Source of the DNA: HGM04593 sp045661205
Lineage (GTDB): Bacteria; Bacteroidota; Bacteroidia; Bacteroidales; Bacteroidaceae
Reading direction: 5' to 3'
Length of the DNA stretch: 64,000 nt
NCBI GenBank assembly: GCA_045661205.1
Contig: JAZRFE010000008.1
Location: forward strand, 1-64,000
Positions 52,283 to 60,974 of the stretch are shown piece after piece. Position 1 is the stretch's first letter; each line of letters begins with the position of its first letter. The notes below the pieces were generated by a model. The model saw only the letters and a list, made by a program, of their open reading frames with translations. It had not been told where the DNA came from and did no database searches. The position numbers and the translations under genes were made by a program.

Positions 52283-52325
52283 TAATAAAACCCGCTCGCG
52301 ACAAAGGGTTATTATCGTAAAAGAC

Positions 52326-52376
52326 AAAGCCCATCCTCTGGTATTCAAAATATTACCTCGAGGATGGGTTTTCTTT
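52326..52376 (+). terminator. Terminator after the esterase gene
   Basis: Stem AAAGCCCATCCTC (about 52326-52338) with GAGGATGGGTTTT (52360-52372), inner loop containing a second small stem, then TCTTT. Confidence 0.85.
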
Positions 52377-52443
52377 ATCCGAACCGACGCAATAATTTAA
52401 TTTTTTTATACAACTTTTTTAAAAGATATTCAACTCTATTTAT

Positions 52444-52451
52444 TAACTTTG
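52444..52451 (+). promoter_or_regulatory. -7 element of the nuo operon
   Basis: TAACTTTG followed by C, giving a leader of about 125 bases before nuoA. Confidence 0.6.
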
Positions 52452-52469
52452 CTGTGGCGAATAATTCAA

Positions 52470-52559
52470 ATGTCTACACGCCCGACCCTACCGCCAAGAT
52501 TAACGATTCGGCCGCCCGTGCCGGCAAAATTCTTTGCCACAACCAACTATCCTACATAA
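52470..52559 (+). CDS. Possible upstream ORF in the nuo leader
   Basis: A 29-residue frame, MSTRPTLPPRL then TIRPPVPAKFFATTNYPT, rich in Pro (7) and Arg (3), begins about 13 bases after the expected transcript start and ends 25 bases before nuoA. It may be a translated leader that tunes nuo expression, or chance. No terminator hairpin with a U-tract is seen between it and nuoA. Confidence 0.25.
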   Translation: MSTRPTLPPRLTIRPPVPAKFFATTNYPT

Positions 52560-52584
52560 GTGCGGGAAAAACAAACAGACAATT

Positions 52585-52938
52585 ATGAGTTATTACGTAC
52601 TTCTATTCACAATGATTGTAGCATCGTTCCTTTTTGTGGGAGTGACGATGTTGCTCGCGCGACTTATCTCGCCGCGCTCTTTCAACAGACATAAAAGCGA
52701 AGCATACGAATGTGGTATCCCCACACAGGGAAAGACATGGGTGCAGTTCAAGGTTGGTTACTATCTGTTTGCCATCCTTTTTTTGATGTTCGACATCGAG
52801 ACGGTATTCTTGTTCCCCTGGGCCTCTATCGTGCAGGAGATGGGGGCGGATGCACTGTTTGGAATATCATTTTTCCTATTTATTTTGATATTGGGATTGG
52901 CCTACGCATGGCGCAAAAAAGCACTTGAATGGAAATGA
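52585..52938 (+). CDS. nuoA: Complex I subunit A
   Basis: Small membrane subunit of the quinone-reducing, ion-pumping complex. The 117 residues have three membrane helices and the family core YECGIPTQGKTWVQFKVGYY with FLMFDIETVFLFPWA. The ATG at 52585 is chosen; a TTG 17 codons upstream gives a soluble tail with no family support. It overlaps nuoB by 10 bases. First of ten contiguous nuo genes. Confidence 0.95.
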   Translation: MSYYVLLFTMIVASFLFVGVTMLLARLISPRSFNRHKSEAYECGIPTQGKTWVQFKVGYYLFAILFLMFDIETVFLFPWASIVQEMGADALFGISFFLFILILGLAYAWRKKALEWK

Positions 52939-53579
52939 AAAAACCGGTAATAAAATCAATCCCTTACGAGGAGTTCAAGGATAACGAGACGCTGGAGGCG
53001 TTGATAAAAGAGCTGAACAAGGAGCGCACAAATGTTGTTGTGGGCGCGCTTGACGACCTTATAAACTGGGGGCGTAGCAACTCGCTGTGGTCGCTGACAT
53101 TCGCAACAAGCTGTTGCGGCATAGAATTTATGTCGGTAGGTGCTGCGCGTTACGACTTTGCCCGCTTCGGGTTCGAGGTTACGCGTAACTCGCCCCGTCA
53201 GGCCGATCTTATAATGGTGGCGGGAACAATCACTCACAAGATGGCACCGGTGCTGAAGCGTCTATACGACCAGATGGCCGACCCCAAATATGTGATTGCT
53301 GTGGGTGGTTGCGCCATAAGTGGCGGCCCGTTCAAGGGGTCGTATCACGTACTTAACGGCGTGGACAAGATTATTCCTGTGGATGTGTACATTCCCGGTT
53401 GTCCGCCGCGTCCCGAGGCTATACTGTACGGTATGATGCAGTTGCAACGCAAAGTAAAGGTGGAGAAATTCTTCGGCGGCGTCAATCGCAAACAGGGAAA
53501 AGAGGAGCAGAGCGAAAGCCCGATGATTATAACCAACGTTCCGCAAGAGACAACAACCCCTAAAGAGAAAGAGCAATGA
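52929..53579 (+). CDS. nuoB: Complex I subunit B
   Basis: Peripheral-arm subunit carrying cluster N2, the last iron-sulfur centre before quinone. The 216 residues contain the tandem Cys pair in TSCCGIEF, then GGCAISGGPF and PGCPPRPEA, the four ligands expected. There is an extra hydrophilic C-terminus of about 35 residues (after FFGGVN) rich in Lys, Glu and Thr. Start codon lies inside the end of nuoA, and the stop overlaps nuoCD by four bases. Confidence 0.97.
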   Translation: MEMKKPVIKSIPYEEFKDNETLEALIKELNKERTNVVVGALDDLINWGRSNSLWSLTFATSCCGIEFMSVGAARYDFARFGFEVTRNSPRQADLIMVAGTITHKMAPVLKRLYDQMADPKYVIAVGGCAISGGPFKGSYHVLNGVDKIIPVDVYIPGCPPRPEAILYGMMQLQRKVKVEKFFGGVNRKQGKEEQSESPMIITNVPQETTTPKEKEQ

Positions 53580-55135
53580 ACATTACCTTTATACAGCCGG
53601 AGAAATTCCGCGAACAGATGGAGTATTTGCGTCGCGAGAGAGGTATGGACTTCTTGCGCGAGCTTGTGGGCATGGACTGGGGCGAAGAGGGCATTGGAGC
53701 CATCTACCTGCTCGAGAACAGCACGACGAAAGAGAATGTGCAGATAGCCACTCGCACCACTAACCGAGAGACACCGTCGCTGCCCACCGTCAGCGATATA
53801 TGGAAAATCGCCGAGATGTACGAGCGCGAGGCATTCGACTTTTTCGGCATCATTTTCGACGGACACCCCGACCTGCGCCGCCTGTTCCTGCGCAACGACT
53901 GGGTGGGCTACCCGCTGAGAAAGGATTACGACGAGAGCGAGGAGCTGAACCCTGTGAGAATGTACAGTGAGAGCCTCGACAATGAGTGTACACATACATT
54001 GCAGCCCGACGGCACGATAAAAAGAAACCCCGACACGCTTTTCGACGACAAGGAATTTGTGATAAACATAGGCCCGCAACACCCTGCCACACATGGAGTG
54101 CTGCGTTTCCGTCTGTCGTTGGAGGGAGAGGTGATACGTAAAACCGATGTACACTGCGGCTACATACACCGAGGCGTGGAGAAGTTGAGCGAAAAGTTCA
54201 CCTACCCGCAGATATTGGCACTGACCGACCGTCTGGACTATTTGAGTGCCCACCAGAACCGCCATGCACTGTGCATGTGTCTGGAGAAGGCGATGGGTAT
54301 GGAGGTAACCGAGCGCACACAATATATACGCACCATTATGGACGAGCTTCAGCGCATAGACTCGCACCTGCTCTTCATTTCGTGTGCAGCGATGGACCTG
54401 GGAGCACTCACTACCTTTATATATGGATTCCGCGACCGCGAGAAGATACTCGATATTTTCGAGGAGGTGACAGGTGGTCGTCTGATACAGAACTACAATG
54501 TTATAGGCGGAGTGCAGGCGGACATTACCGCAGGCTTTGCCGAGAAGGTGAAGGCTTTCTGCAAATATATCCCAAAGAAGATTAAGGAGTACAACGATGT
54601 GTTCACAAACAACATCATCACCCGCAAGAGAATGGTGGGTGTGGGTGTGCTTGGCCGCGACGAGGCAATATCGTTTGGATGCACAGGTGGCACAGGCCGT
54701 GCCTCGGGCTGGGCTTGCGACGTGCGCAAACGTCACCCTTACGCGTTGTACGACAAGGTAGAGTTCAAAGAGATTATCTACCAAAATGGCGACAGCTTCT
54801 CGCGCTACCTTGTGCGATTGGACGAAATAATGGAGTCGGTGCGCATCATAGAGCAACTGATAGACAACATACCCGAAGGAGAGTATAAGGTAAAGACAAA
54901 GCCTGTAATACGTATTCCCGAGGGAAGCTACCATGCTGCCGTCGAAGGCTCGCGCGGAGAGTTCGGAGTGTTCGTCGAGAGCCGTGGTGAGAAATCACCC
55001 TACCGCATTAAGTTCCGCCCCATGGGATTACCGCTTGTTGCCTGCATGGGCACACTGCTGAAAGGCTGTAAGATTGCCGACCTGATGACTATTGGCGCGA
55101 CACTCGACTATGTAATTCCCGACATTGACAGATAA
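53576..55135 (+). CDS. nuoCD: Complex I fused subunits C and D
   Basis: A 519-residue fusion of the 30-kDa (C, about 1-130) and 49-kDa (D, about 155-519) subunits. C shows EREAFDFFGIIFDGHPDLRRL. D shows INIGPQHPATHGVLRF with the quinone-site His, GYIHRGVEKL, and the C-terminal DLMTIGATLDYVIPDIDR. Fusion of C and D is common in Bacteroidetes and enterobacteria. Part of the nuo operon. Confidence 0.97.
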   Translation: MNITFIQPEKFREQMEYLRRERGMDFLRELVGMDWGEEGIGAIYLLENSTTKENVQIATRTTNRETPSLPTVSDIWKIAEMYEREAFDFFGIIFDGHPDLRRLFLRNDWVGYPLRKDYDESEELNPVRMYSESLDNECTHTLQPDGTIKRNPDTLFDDKEFVINIGPQHPATHGVLRFRLSLEGEVIRKTDVHCGYIHRGVEKLSEKFTYPQILALTDRLDYLSAHQNRHALCMCLEKAMGMEVTERTQYIRTIMDELQRIDSHLLFISCAAMDLGALTTFIYGFRDREKILDIFEEVTGGRLIQNYNVIGGVQADITAGFAEKVKAFCKYIPKKIKEYNDVFTNNIITRKRMVGVGVLGRDEAISFGCTGGTGRASGWACDVRKRHPYALYDKVEFKEIIYQNGDSFSRYLVRLDEIMESVRIIEQLIDNIPEGEYKVKTKPVIRIPEGSYHAAVEGSRGEFGVFVESRGEKSPYRIKFRPMGLPLVACMGTLLKGCKIADLMTIGATLDYVIPDIDR

Positions 55136-55152
55136 AGAAAGGATAAAAGAGT

Positions 55153-56229
55153 ATGTACGATTTCAGTATAATAACAACAGCCATTGACCAATTTCTGCGT
55201 TCGCTGATGCCGTCGGAATTGGCAACATTCCTCGAGTGTGTGCTCGTGGCCTTGTGCGTGCTTGTCGCTTATATTTTGCTTGCCATAGTGATGATATTCA
55301 TGGAGCGCAAGGTGTGTGCGGCATTCCAGTGTCGTCTGGGCCCCACACGTGTGGGATTTTGGGGTTTGTTGCAGGTGTTTGCCGATGTGTTCAAGATGAT
55401 AATCAAAGAGATTATTGACTTTAAGCGAACCGACAACCTGCTATACAACCTCGCGCCATATCTTGTGGTGCTAAGTTCGGTGCTGACGTTCAGTTGCCTG
55501 CCCTTTGCCAACGGCCTTGAGGTTCTCGACTTTAATGTGGGACTCTTTTTCATCATGGCAACATCGTCATTCGGTGTGCTGGGAATAATGCTTGCCGGAT
55601 GGAGCAGCAACAACAAATTTTCGATGATAGGTGCCATGCGCAGCGGTGCGCAGATGGTGAGTTACGAGCTGTCCATCGGATTAAGCATGCTGACACTTGT
55701 TACCCTGAGCGGTACATTGCAGTTGAGCGAGATTGTGGAGCGTCAGGCCGATATGTGGTTCATATTCAAGGGGCATATCCCTGCCTTCACTGCATTTATC
55801 ATCTATCTGATAGCAGGAAACGCCGAGACCAATCGTGGCCCCTTTGACCTGCCCGAGGCCGAGTCGGAGCTTACAGCGGGCTTTCACACTGAGTATTCGG
55901 GCATGGGATTCGGCTTTTTCTATGTGGCCGAGTTTATGAACCTGTTCATAGTATCGGGCATAGCAGCAACAATATTCCTCGGTGGATGGATGCCACTGCA
56001 CATTCCCGGTCTTGAGTCTTTCAACGCCATCATGGACTACATTCCCGGCGTTGTGTGGTTTCTGGGCAAGACTTTCTTTGTAATATGGTTGCTTATGTGG
56101 ATTAAATGGACCTTCCCGCGCCTGCGCATCGACCAGGTGATAACCCTCGAATGGAAATATCTGATGCCCATAGGCCTTGTGAACCTGTTGATAATGACTG
56201 TGTGTGTGGTAATGGGATGGATTCTTTAA
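55153..56229 (+). CDS. nuoH: Complex I subunit H
   Basis: Membrane subunit joining the peripheral arm to the pump modules and forming the quinone entry. The 358 residues have about eight helices. Both family signatures are present: MERKVCAAFQCRLGPTRVG, and N-R-G-P-F-D-L-P-E-A-E-S-E-L followed by TAGFHTEYSG. 17 bases after nuoCD. Confidence 0.97.
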   Translation: MYDFSIITTAIDQFLRSLMPSELATFLECVLVALCVLVAYILLAIVMIFMERKVCAAFQCRLGPTRVGFWGLLQVFADVFKMIIKEIIDFKRTDNLLYNLAPYLVVLSSVLTFSCLPFANGLEVLDFNVGLFFIMATSSFGVLGIMLAGWSSNNKFSMIGAMRSGAQMVSYELSIGLSMLTLVTLSGTLQLSEIVERQADMWFIFKGHIPAFTAFIIYLIAGNAETNRGPFDLPEAESELTAGFHTEYSGMGFGFFYVAEFMNLFIVSGIAATIFLGGWMPLHIPGLESFNAIMDYIPGVVWFLGKTFFVIWLLMWIKWTFPRLRIDQVITLEWKYLMPIGLVNLLIMTVCVVMGWIL

Positions 56230-56239
56230 AAGCAAAGAG

Positions 56240-56689
56240 ATGAAAAGAGAGAAATATACATATTTAAGCACATTCCGCTTTGCGATAAAGTCGTTGCTGT
56301 CGGGGTTGAAAGTGACTTTTACCGAATTTTTCACTCGCAAAGTGACGGAACAATATCCCGAGAACAGAAAGACGCTGAAAATATCGGAACGTCATCGCGC
56401 TCGTCTTGTCATGCCCCACGACGAAAATGGCAACAATAGGTGCATCGCCTGTGGGCTGTGCCAGAGTGCATGCCCCAACGGTAGCATAAGCATAACCACA
56501 AAAAGCGTCACCGACGAAGAGACAGGCAAGAGCAAAAAAGTACTTGTCAGCTACGAGTACGACCTGGGCTGCTGCATGTTCTGCCAACTGTGCGTGAATG
56601 CCTGCCCCAAAGATGCCATTGAGTTCTGCAACGACTTTGAGAATGCCGTTTACGACCGCAAGAAACTTGTGCAAAAACTGAACAAATAA
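56240..56689 (+). CDS. nuoI: Complex I subunit I
   Basis: Ferredoxin-like subunit with two 4Fe-4S clusters (N6a, N6b). The 149 residues have both motifs intact: CIACGLCQSACP and CMFCQLCVNACP. In complexes lacking NuoEFG this subunit is the likely entry point for electrons from ferredoxin or an unknown donor. 10 bases after nuoH, 7 before nuoJ. Confidence 0.96.
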   Translation: MKREKYTYLSTFRFAIKSLLSGLKVTFTEFFTRKVTEQYPENRKTLKISERHRARLVMPHDENGNNRCIACGLCQSACPNGSISITTKSVTDEETGKSKKVLVSYEYDLGCCMFCQLCVNACPKDAIEFCNDFENAVYDRKKLVQKLNK

Positions 56690-56696
56690 AAAAAGT

Positions 56697-57206
56697 ATGG
56701 AACTGAACACTATTACCGTCATATTTATAGGACTCTCGTTGCTGATGGTGGTTGCGGCACTGCTTGCCGTCACCACACGTAACATCATGCGAGCCGCCAC
56801 ATACCTGCTGTTTGTGCTGTTCGGCACCGCAGGACTATACTTTATTCTGCACTACACGTTCCTGGGAGCAGTGCAGGTGACAGTATATGCGGGAGGTATC
56901 ATCGTGCTATTTGTCTTTGCGGCACTGCTCATTGGTAGAGGTACGCGCGACTTGACACACACCTCGATACTACGATACACCGCCGGCTTTACTGCCGCGC
57001 TGACAGGACTTGCACTGACTGTTTTCCTTATATTTACACACCAATTCCCCGAGGTGCAGCACCCTGTGTCGGTGGTACCTATGAAGCTGATAGGCCACAC
57101 ACTGATGGGAGTGGAAAAGTATAATTTCGTGCTTCCCTTTGAGGTTGTCAGCGTGTTGCTGCTTGCCTGCATGGTGGGAGCTTTGTTGATTGCACGTAAA
57201 AGATAA
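56697..57206 (+). CDS. nuoJ: Complex I subunit J
   Basis: Membrane subunit near the E-channel. The 169 residues have five helices, with GAVQVTVYAGGIIVLFVFAALL as the recognisable core (about 57-78). Normal length. Between nuoI and nuoK with single-digit gaps. Confidence 0.94.
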   Translation: MELNTITVIFIGLSLLMVVAALLAVTTRNIMRAATYLLFVLFGTAGLYFILHYTFLGAVQVTVYAGGIIVLFVFAALLIGRGTRDLTHTSILRYTAGFTAALTGLALTVFLIFTHQFPEVQHPVSVVPMKLIGHTLMGVEKYNFVLPFEVVSVLLLACMVGALLIARKR

Positions 57207-57212
57207 GAAGAT

Positions 57213-57521
57213 ATGATACCCGCAGAATATTACCTTGTACTTGCCGCGCTGTTGTTCTTCATTGGCGTTTTCGGCTTTTTCACACGACGCAACCTGCTTG
57301 CTGTACTCATAAGCACCGAGCTTGTGCTGAATGCTGTGGATATTAATTTTGCAGTATTCAACGCTTACTACTACCCCGAGCACCTCGAAGGGTTCTTCTT
57401 CACGATGTTTGCCATAGGAATTGCCGCCTCGGAGACGGCTGTCGCCATTGCAATAATTCTGAACGTGTATCGCAACATGCGCACAATAAGATTAAAAGAG
57501 CTCAAGAAACTTAAATTTTAG
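57213..57521 (+). CDS. nuoK: Complex I subunit K
   Basis: Small MrpC-like membrane subunit, 102 residues and three helices. Conserved acidic residues lie in LISTELVLNAVDINF (helix 2) and in GIAASETAVAIAIIL (helix 3), used in proton coupling. Confidence 0.96.
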   Translation: MIPAEYYLVLAALLFFIGVFGFFTRRNLLAVLISTELVLNAVDINFAVFNAYYYPEHLEGFFFTMFAIGIAASETAVAIAIILNVYRNMRTIRLKELKKLKF

Positions 57522-57527
57522 CAACTG

Positions 57528-59453
57528 ATGGAACATACTATATTCATATTGGCGTTGCCGCTGCTGAGTTTTTTGATACTTGCACTTGCCGGGATGAAGC
57601 TCCCGCACAAAGTTGCCGGTACCATCGGTACACTGTCGCTCGCGACAGTGACAATATTGTCGTACATAACTGCTGCGCAATATTTCGGTGCCGGCCGAGG
57701 AGCCGACGGGCTGTTCCCCACCATGACACCTTATAACATCACATGGTTGCCACTTACCGAGAGTTTGCAGATAGATATGGGCATAATGCTCGACCCCATC
57801 TCTGTGATGATGCTTATTGTCATCAGCACCGTCAGTCTGATGGTGCATATATACTCGTTCGGCTACATGAAGGGCGAGAAGGGATTCCAACGCTACTATG
57901 CCTTCCTGTCGCTCTTCACATTCTCGATGCTGGGGCTTGTGGTTGCCACAAATATTTTTCAGATGTATGTATTCTGGGAGCTTGTGGGCGTGTCGTCTTA
58001 TCTGCTCATAGGATTCTACTACACAAAGAAGGCTGCTATTGCCGCATCGAAAAAGGCCTTTATCGTGACACGCTTTGCCGACCTCTTTTTCCTTGTGGGC
58101 ATACTGTTCTACGGCTATTATGCGGGCACCTTCTCTTTTACTCCCGAGACAAGTCTGCTTGCTTCGGCGGGAATGGTGATTCCCGTTGCAATGGGGTTGA
58201 TGTTTATTGGCGGCGCCGGAAAAAGTGCGATGTTCCCGTTGCACATTTGGCTGCCCGATGCAATGGAAGGCCCTACCCCTGTATCGGCACTCATACACGC
58301 TGCGACGATGGTGGTGGCGGGTGTCTATCTGGTGGCACGCATGTTCCCAATATTCATTGACTTTGCCCCCGAGGTGCTGCACATCATAGCATACATCGGA
58401 GCATTCACAGCCCTCTATGCAGCAGTGGTGGCATGTGCTCAGACCGACATCAAGCGCGTGCTTGCCTTCTCGACAATCTCGCAGATTGCTTTCATGATGG
58501 TGGCGTTGGGCGTCTGCTCGTCGAGCGACCCGCACCACGGCGGACTTGGTTACATGGCATCGATGTTCCACCTTTTCACACACGCAATGTTCAAAGGCCT
58601 GCTGTTCCTGGGTGCCGGTGCTATAATACATGCAGTTCATAGCAACGAGCGCAGCTACATGGGAGGTTTGAGAAAATATATGCCTGTTACGCATATTACC
58701 TTCCTCATTGCCTGTCTTGCCATTGCGGGCATTCCCCCTTTCAGCGGATTTTTCAGCAAAGATGAGATTCTAACCGCTTGTTACAGCTACTCACCCCTGA
58801 TGGGAGTGTTCATGAGCGGCGTTGCAGCACTCACTGCTTTTTATATGTTCCGCCTCTACTACATGATTTTCTGGGGAAAGAGCTACTACGAAACACAGCT
58901 TGCGCTCTTCGAGAAGGGACGTGTAGAGGAGAAGCCCCACACACCGCACGAGGCTCCGGTGGTAATGATAATACCGTTGGTGATACTCGCCGCCATCACT
59001 TGTTTGGCAGGGTTTATTCCTTTCGGGGAGTTTATCAGCAGCAACGGCGAAGCCTACGAGATTCATCTGAACCCAGCGGTGGCAACATCGAGCATTTTGC
59101 TTGCCATCATTGGCATTGCCACTGCCACAGTTATTTACATGAAGGGACAGAACAAGGTGACGCTGACGATGAAGGTGCGAAGCAAAAAGCTCATTCTTGC
59201 GGCTTATCACCGTTTCTACATGGATGAACTTTGGCTGTTCGTGACGAAGAAGATAATTTTCAGAGGTATCAGTCGCCCGATAGCGTGGTTTGACAAGCAT
59301 GTAATCGACGGTTTTATGGATCTTTTGGGCACAGCTACACAGGGGCTCTCCCATCAGATAAAAAGATTTCAGAGCGGAAACATACAATCGTATTGTATAT
59401 GGTTCCTGCATGGAGTGATGATTCTTGCACTGATACTCATATTCCTTGTATAA
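57528..59453 (+). CDS. nuoL: Complex I subunit L
   Basis: Distal antiporter-like pump subunit. The 641 residues have about fifteen helices. Seen are the FWELVGVSSYLLIGF motif with the conserved Glu, FPLHIWLPDAMEGPTPVSALIHAATMV split over residues 236-262, lysines in the central half-channel, and the long amphipathic C-terminal arm. 6 bases after nuoK. Confidence 0.97.
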   Translation: MEHTIFILALPLLSFLILALAGMKLPHKVAGTIGTLSLATVTILSYITAAQYFGAGRGADGLFPTMTPYNITWLPLTESLQIDMGIMLDPISVMMLIVISTVSLMVHIYSFGYMKGEKGFQRYYAFLSLFTFSMLGLVVATNIFQMYVFWELVGVSSYLLIGFYYTKKAAIAASKKAFIVTRFADLFFLVGILFYGYYAGTFSFTPETSLLASAGMVIPVAMGLMFIGGAGKSAMFPLHIWLPDAMEGPTPVSALIHAATMVVAGVYLVARMFPIFIDFAPEVLHIIAYIGAFTALYAAVVACAQTDIKRVLAFSTISQIAFMMVALGVCSSSDPHHGGLGYMASMFHLFTHAMFKGLLFLGAGAIIHAVHSNERSYMGGLRKYMPVTHITFLIACLAIAGIPPFSGFFSKDEILTACYSYSPLMGVFMSGVAALTAFYMFRLYYMIFWGKSYYETQLALFEKGRVEEKPHTPHEAPVVMIIPLVILAAITCLAGFIPFGEFISSNGEAYEIHLNPAVATSSILLAIIGIATATVIYMKGQNKVTLTMKVRSKKLILAAYHRFYMDELWLFVTKKIIFRGISRPIAWFDKHVIDGFMDLLGTATQGLSHQIKRFQSGNIQSYCIWFLHGVMILALILIFLV

Positions 59454-59474
59454 CCACAAGCATATTATATAAAG

Positions 59475-60959
59475 ATGAATATACTGAACCTTTTCATAGT
59501 TATCCCCTTGATAATGCTTCTGGCATTATGGGCGAGCCGCAACCTGCGTCAGACACGCAGTGTGATGGTAGTAGGGTCGAGCCTGCTGTTGATGCTCGCC
59601 ATATATCTGACAACCGACTTTATTGCACAGCGCAACGCGGGAGCCGACGCTGAGTTTCTATACACCGCATCGTGGCAGTGGTATGCGCCGCTGAATATAT
59701 GCTACTCGATAGGAGTGGATGGTATTTCTGTGGCAATGATACTGCTGTCGGCAATAATTGTGTTCACCGGCACATTCGCCTCGTGGCGTCTGCAACCGCT
59801 CACCAAGGAGTTCTTCCTGTGGTATGTGCTGCTATCTTTGGGCGTGTTCGGGTTCTTTATCTCGACAGACCTTTTCACAATGTTCATGTTCTACGAAACG
59901 GCACTCATTCCCATGTATCTGCTTATAGGTGTGTGGGGCAGCGGCCGCAAAGAGTACTCGGCGATGAAGCTGACGCTGATGCTGATGGGTGGCTCGGCCT
60001 TTCTACTGATGGGTATTCTGGGAATTTACTTCGGCAGCGGAGCTACGACGATGAACATTCTGGAGATTGCGGCACTCGCCAACATCCCTGCAAACGTGCA
60101 GTATATATTTTTCCCGATAATATTCCTGGGCTTCGGAGTGTTGGGCGCGCTGTTCCCGTTCCACACATGGAGCCCCGACGGTCATGCGAGTGCTCCAACA
60201 TCGGTGTCGATGCTGCACGCGGGAGTGCTGATGAAGTTGGGAGGTTACGGATGTTTCAGAATAGCGATGTACCTGTTGCCACAGGCAGCTGGCGACCTAG
60301 CATGGATATTCATTATTCTCACCACCATCAGCGTGGTGTACGGCGCACTGAGTGCCATCAGTCAGACCGACCTGAAATACATTAATGCCTATTCATCGGT
60401 GTCACACTGCGGACTGGTGCTTTTTGCATTGTTGATGATGACACGCACATCGTGCACCGGAGCTATTCTGCAAATGCTTTCGCATGGACTGATGACCGCA
60501 CTGTTCTTTGCCCTGATAGGAATGATATATGGCCGCACGCACACACGCGACATACGCGAGTTGAACGGACTGATGAAGATAATGCCTTTCTTGTCGGTGG
60601 GTTATATCATTGCGGGACTTGCCAATCTGGGCTTGCCGGGATTTAGCGGTTTTGTGGCCGAAATGACCATTTTCGTAGGTTCGTTCGAGCAGCCCGACAT
60701 GTTCCACCGCACAGTTACAATAATTGCTTGCACAAGCATTGTTATTACTGCTGTATATATATTGCGCGTGGTGGGAAAGATTCTCTACGGAGAGCCTAAG
60801 AACAGCCACCATCTTGCGCTGAGCGACGCAACGTGGGACGAGCGTTTCACCGTCATCTGCCTGATAATTTGCGTTGCAGGGCTGGGCATTGCTCCCATGT
60901 GGGTGAGCAGCCTCATCGACGGCGGAGTAGGCAATATTTTCAACATATTACACCCATAA
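59475..60959 (+). CDS. nuoM: Complex I subunit M
   Basis: Second antiporter-like pump subunit, 494 residues. Visible are SIGVDGISVAMILLSAII, MFYETALIPMYLLIG with the key Glu, FPFHTWSPDGHASAPTSVSM, and VAEMTIFVGSF in the last third. 21 bases after nuoL. Confidence 0.97.
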   Translation: MNILNLFIVIPLIMLLALWASRNLRQTRSVMVVGSSLLLMLAIYLTTDFIAQRNAGADAEFLYTASWQWYAPLNICYSIGVDGISVAMILLSAIIVFTGTFASWRLQPLTKEFFLWYVLLSLGVFGFFISTDLFTMFMFYETALIPMYLLIGVWGSGRKEYSAMKLTLMLMGGSAFLLMGILGIYFGSGATTMNILEIAALANIPANVQYIFFPIIFLGFGVLGALFPFHTWSPDGHASAPTSVSMLHAGVLMKLGGYGCFRIAMYLLPQAAGDLAWIFIILTTISVVYGALSAISQTDLKYINAYSSVSHCGLVLFALLMMTRTSCTGAILQMLSHGLMTALFFALIGMIYGRTHTRDIRELNGLMKIMPFLSVGYIIAGLANLGLPGFSGFVAEMTIFVGSFEQPDMFHRTVTIIACTSIVITAVYILRVVGKILYGEPKNSHHLALSDATWDERFTVICLIICVAGLGIAPMWVSSLIDGGVGNIFNILHP

Positions 60960-60974
60960 AAAACGATTGAAACA

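Noticed and set aside
53345..54934. 529-codon open frame antisense to nuoB/nuoCD
   Set aside because: No family resemblance, composition rich in His, Cys and Val as for a shadow frame, and it lies wholly opposite well-supported nuo genes.
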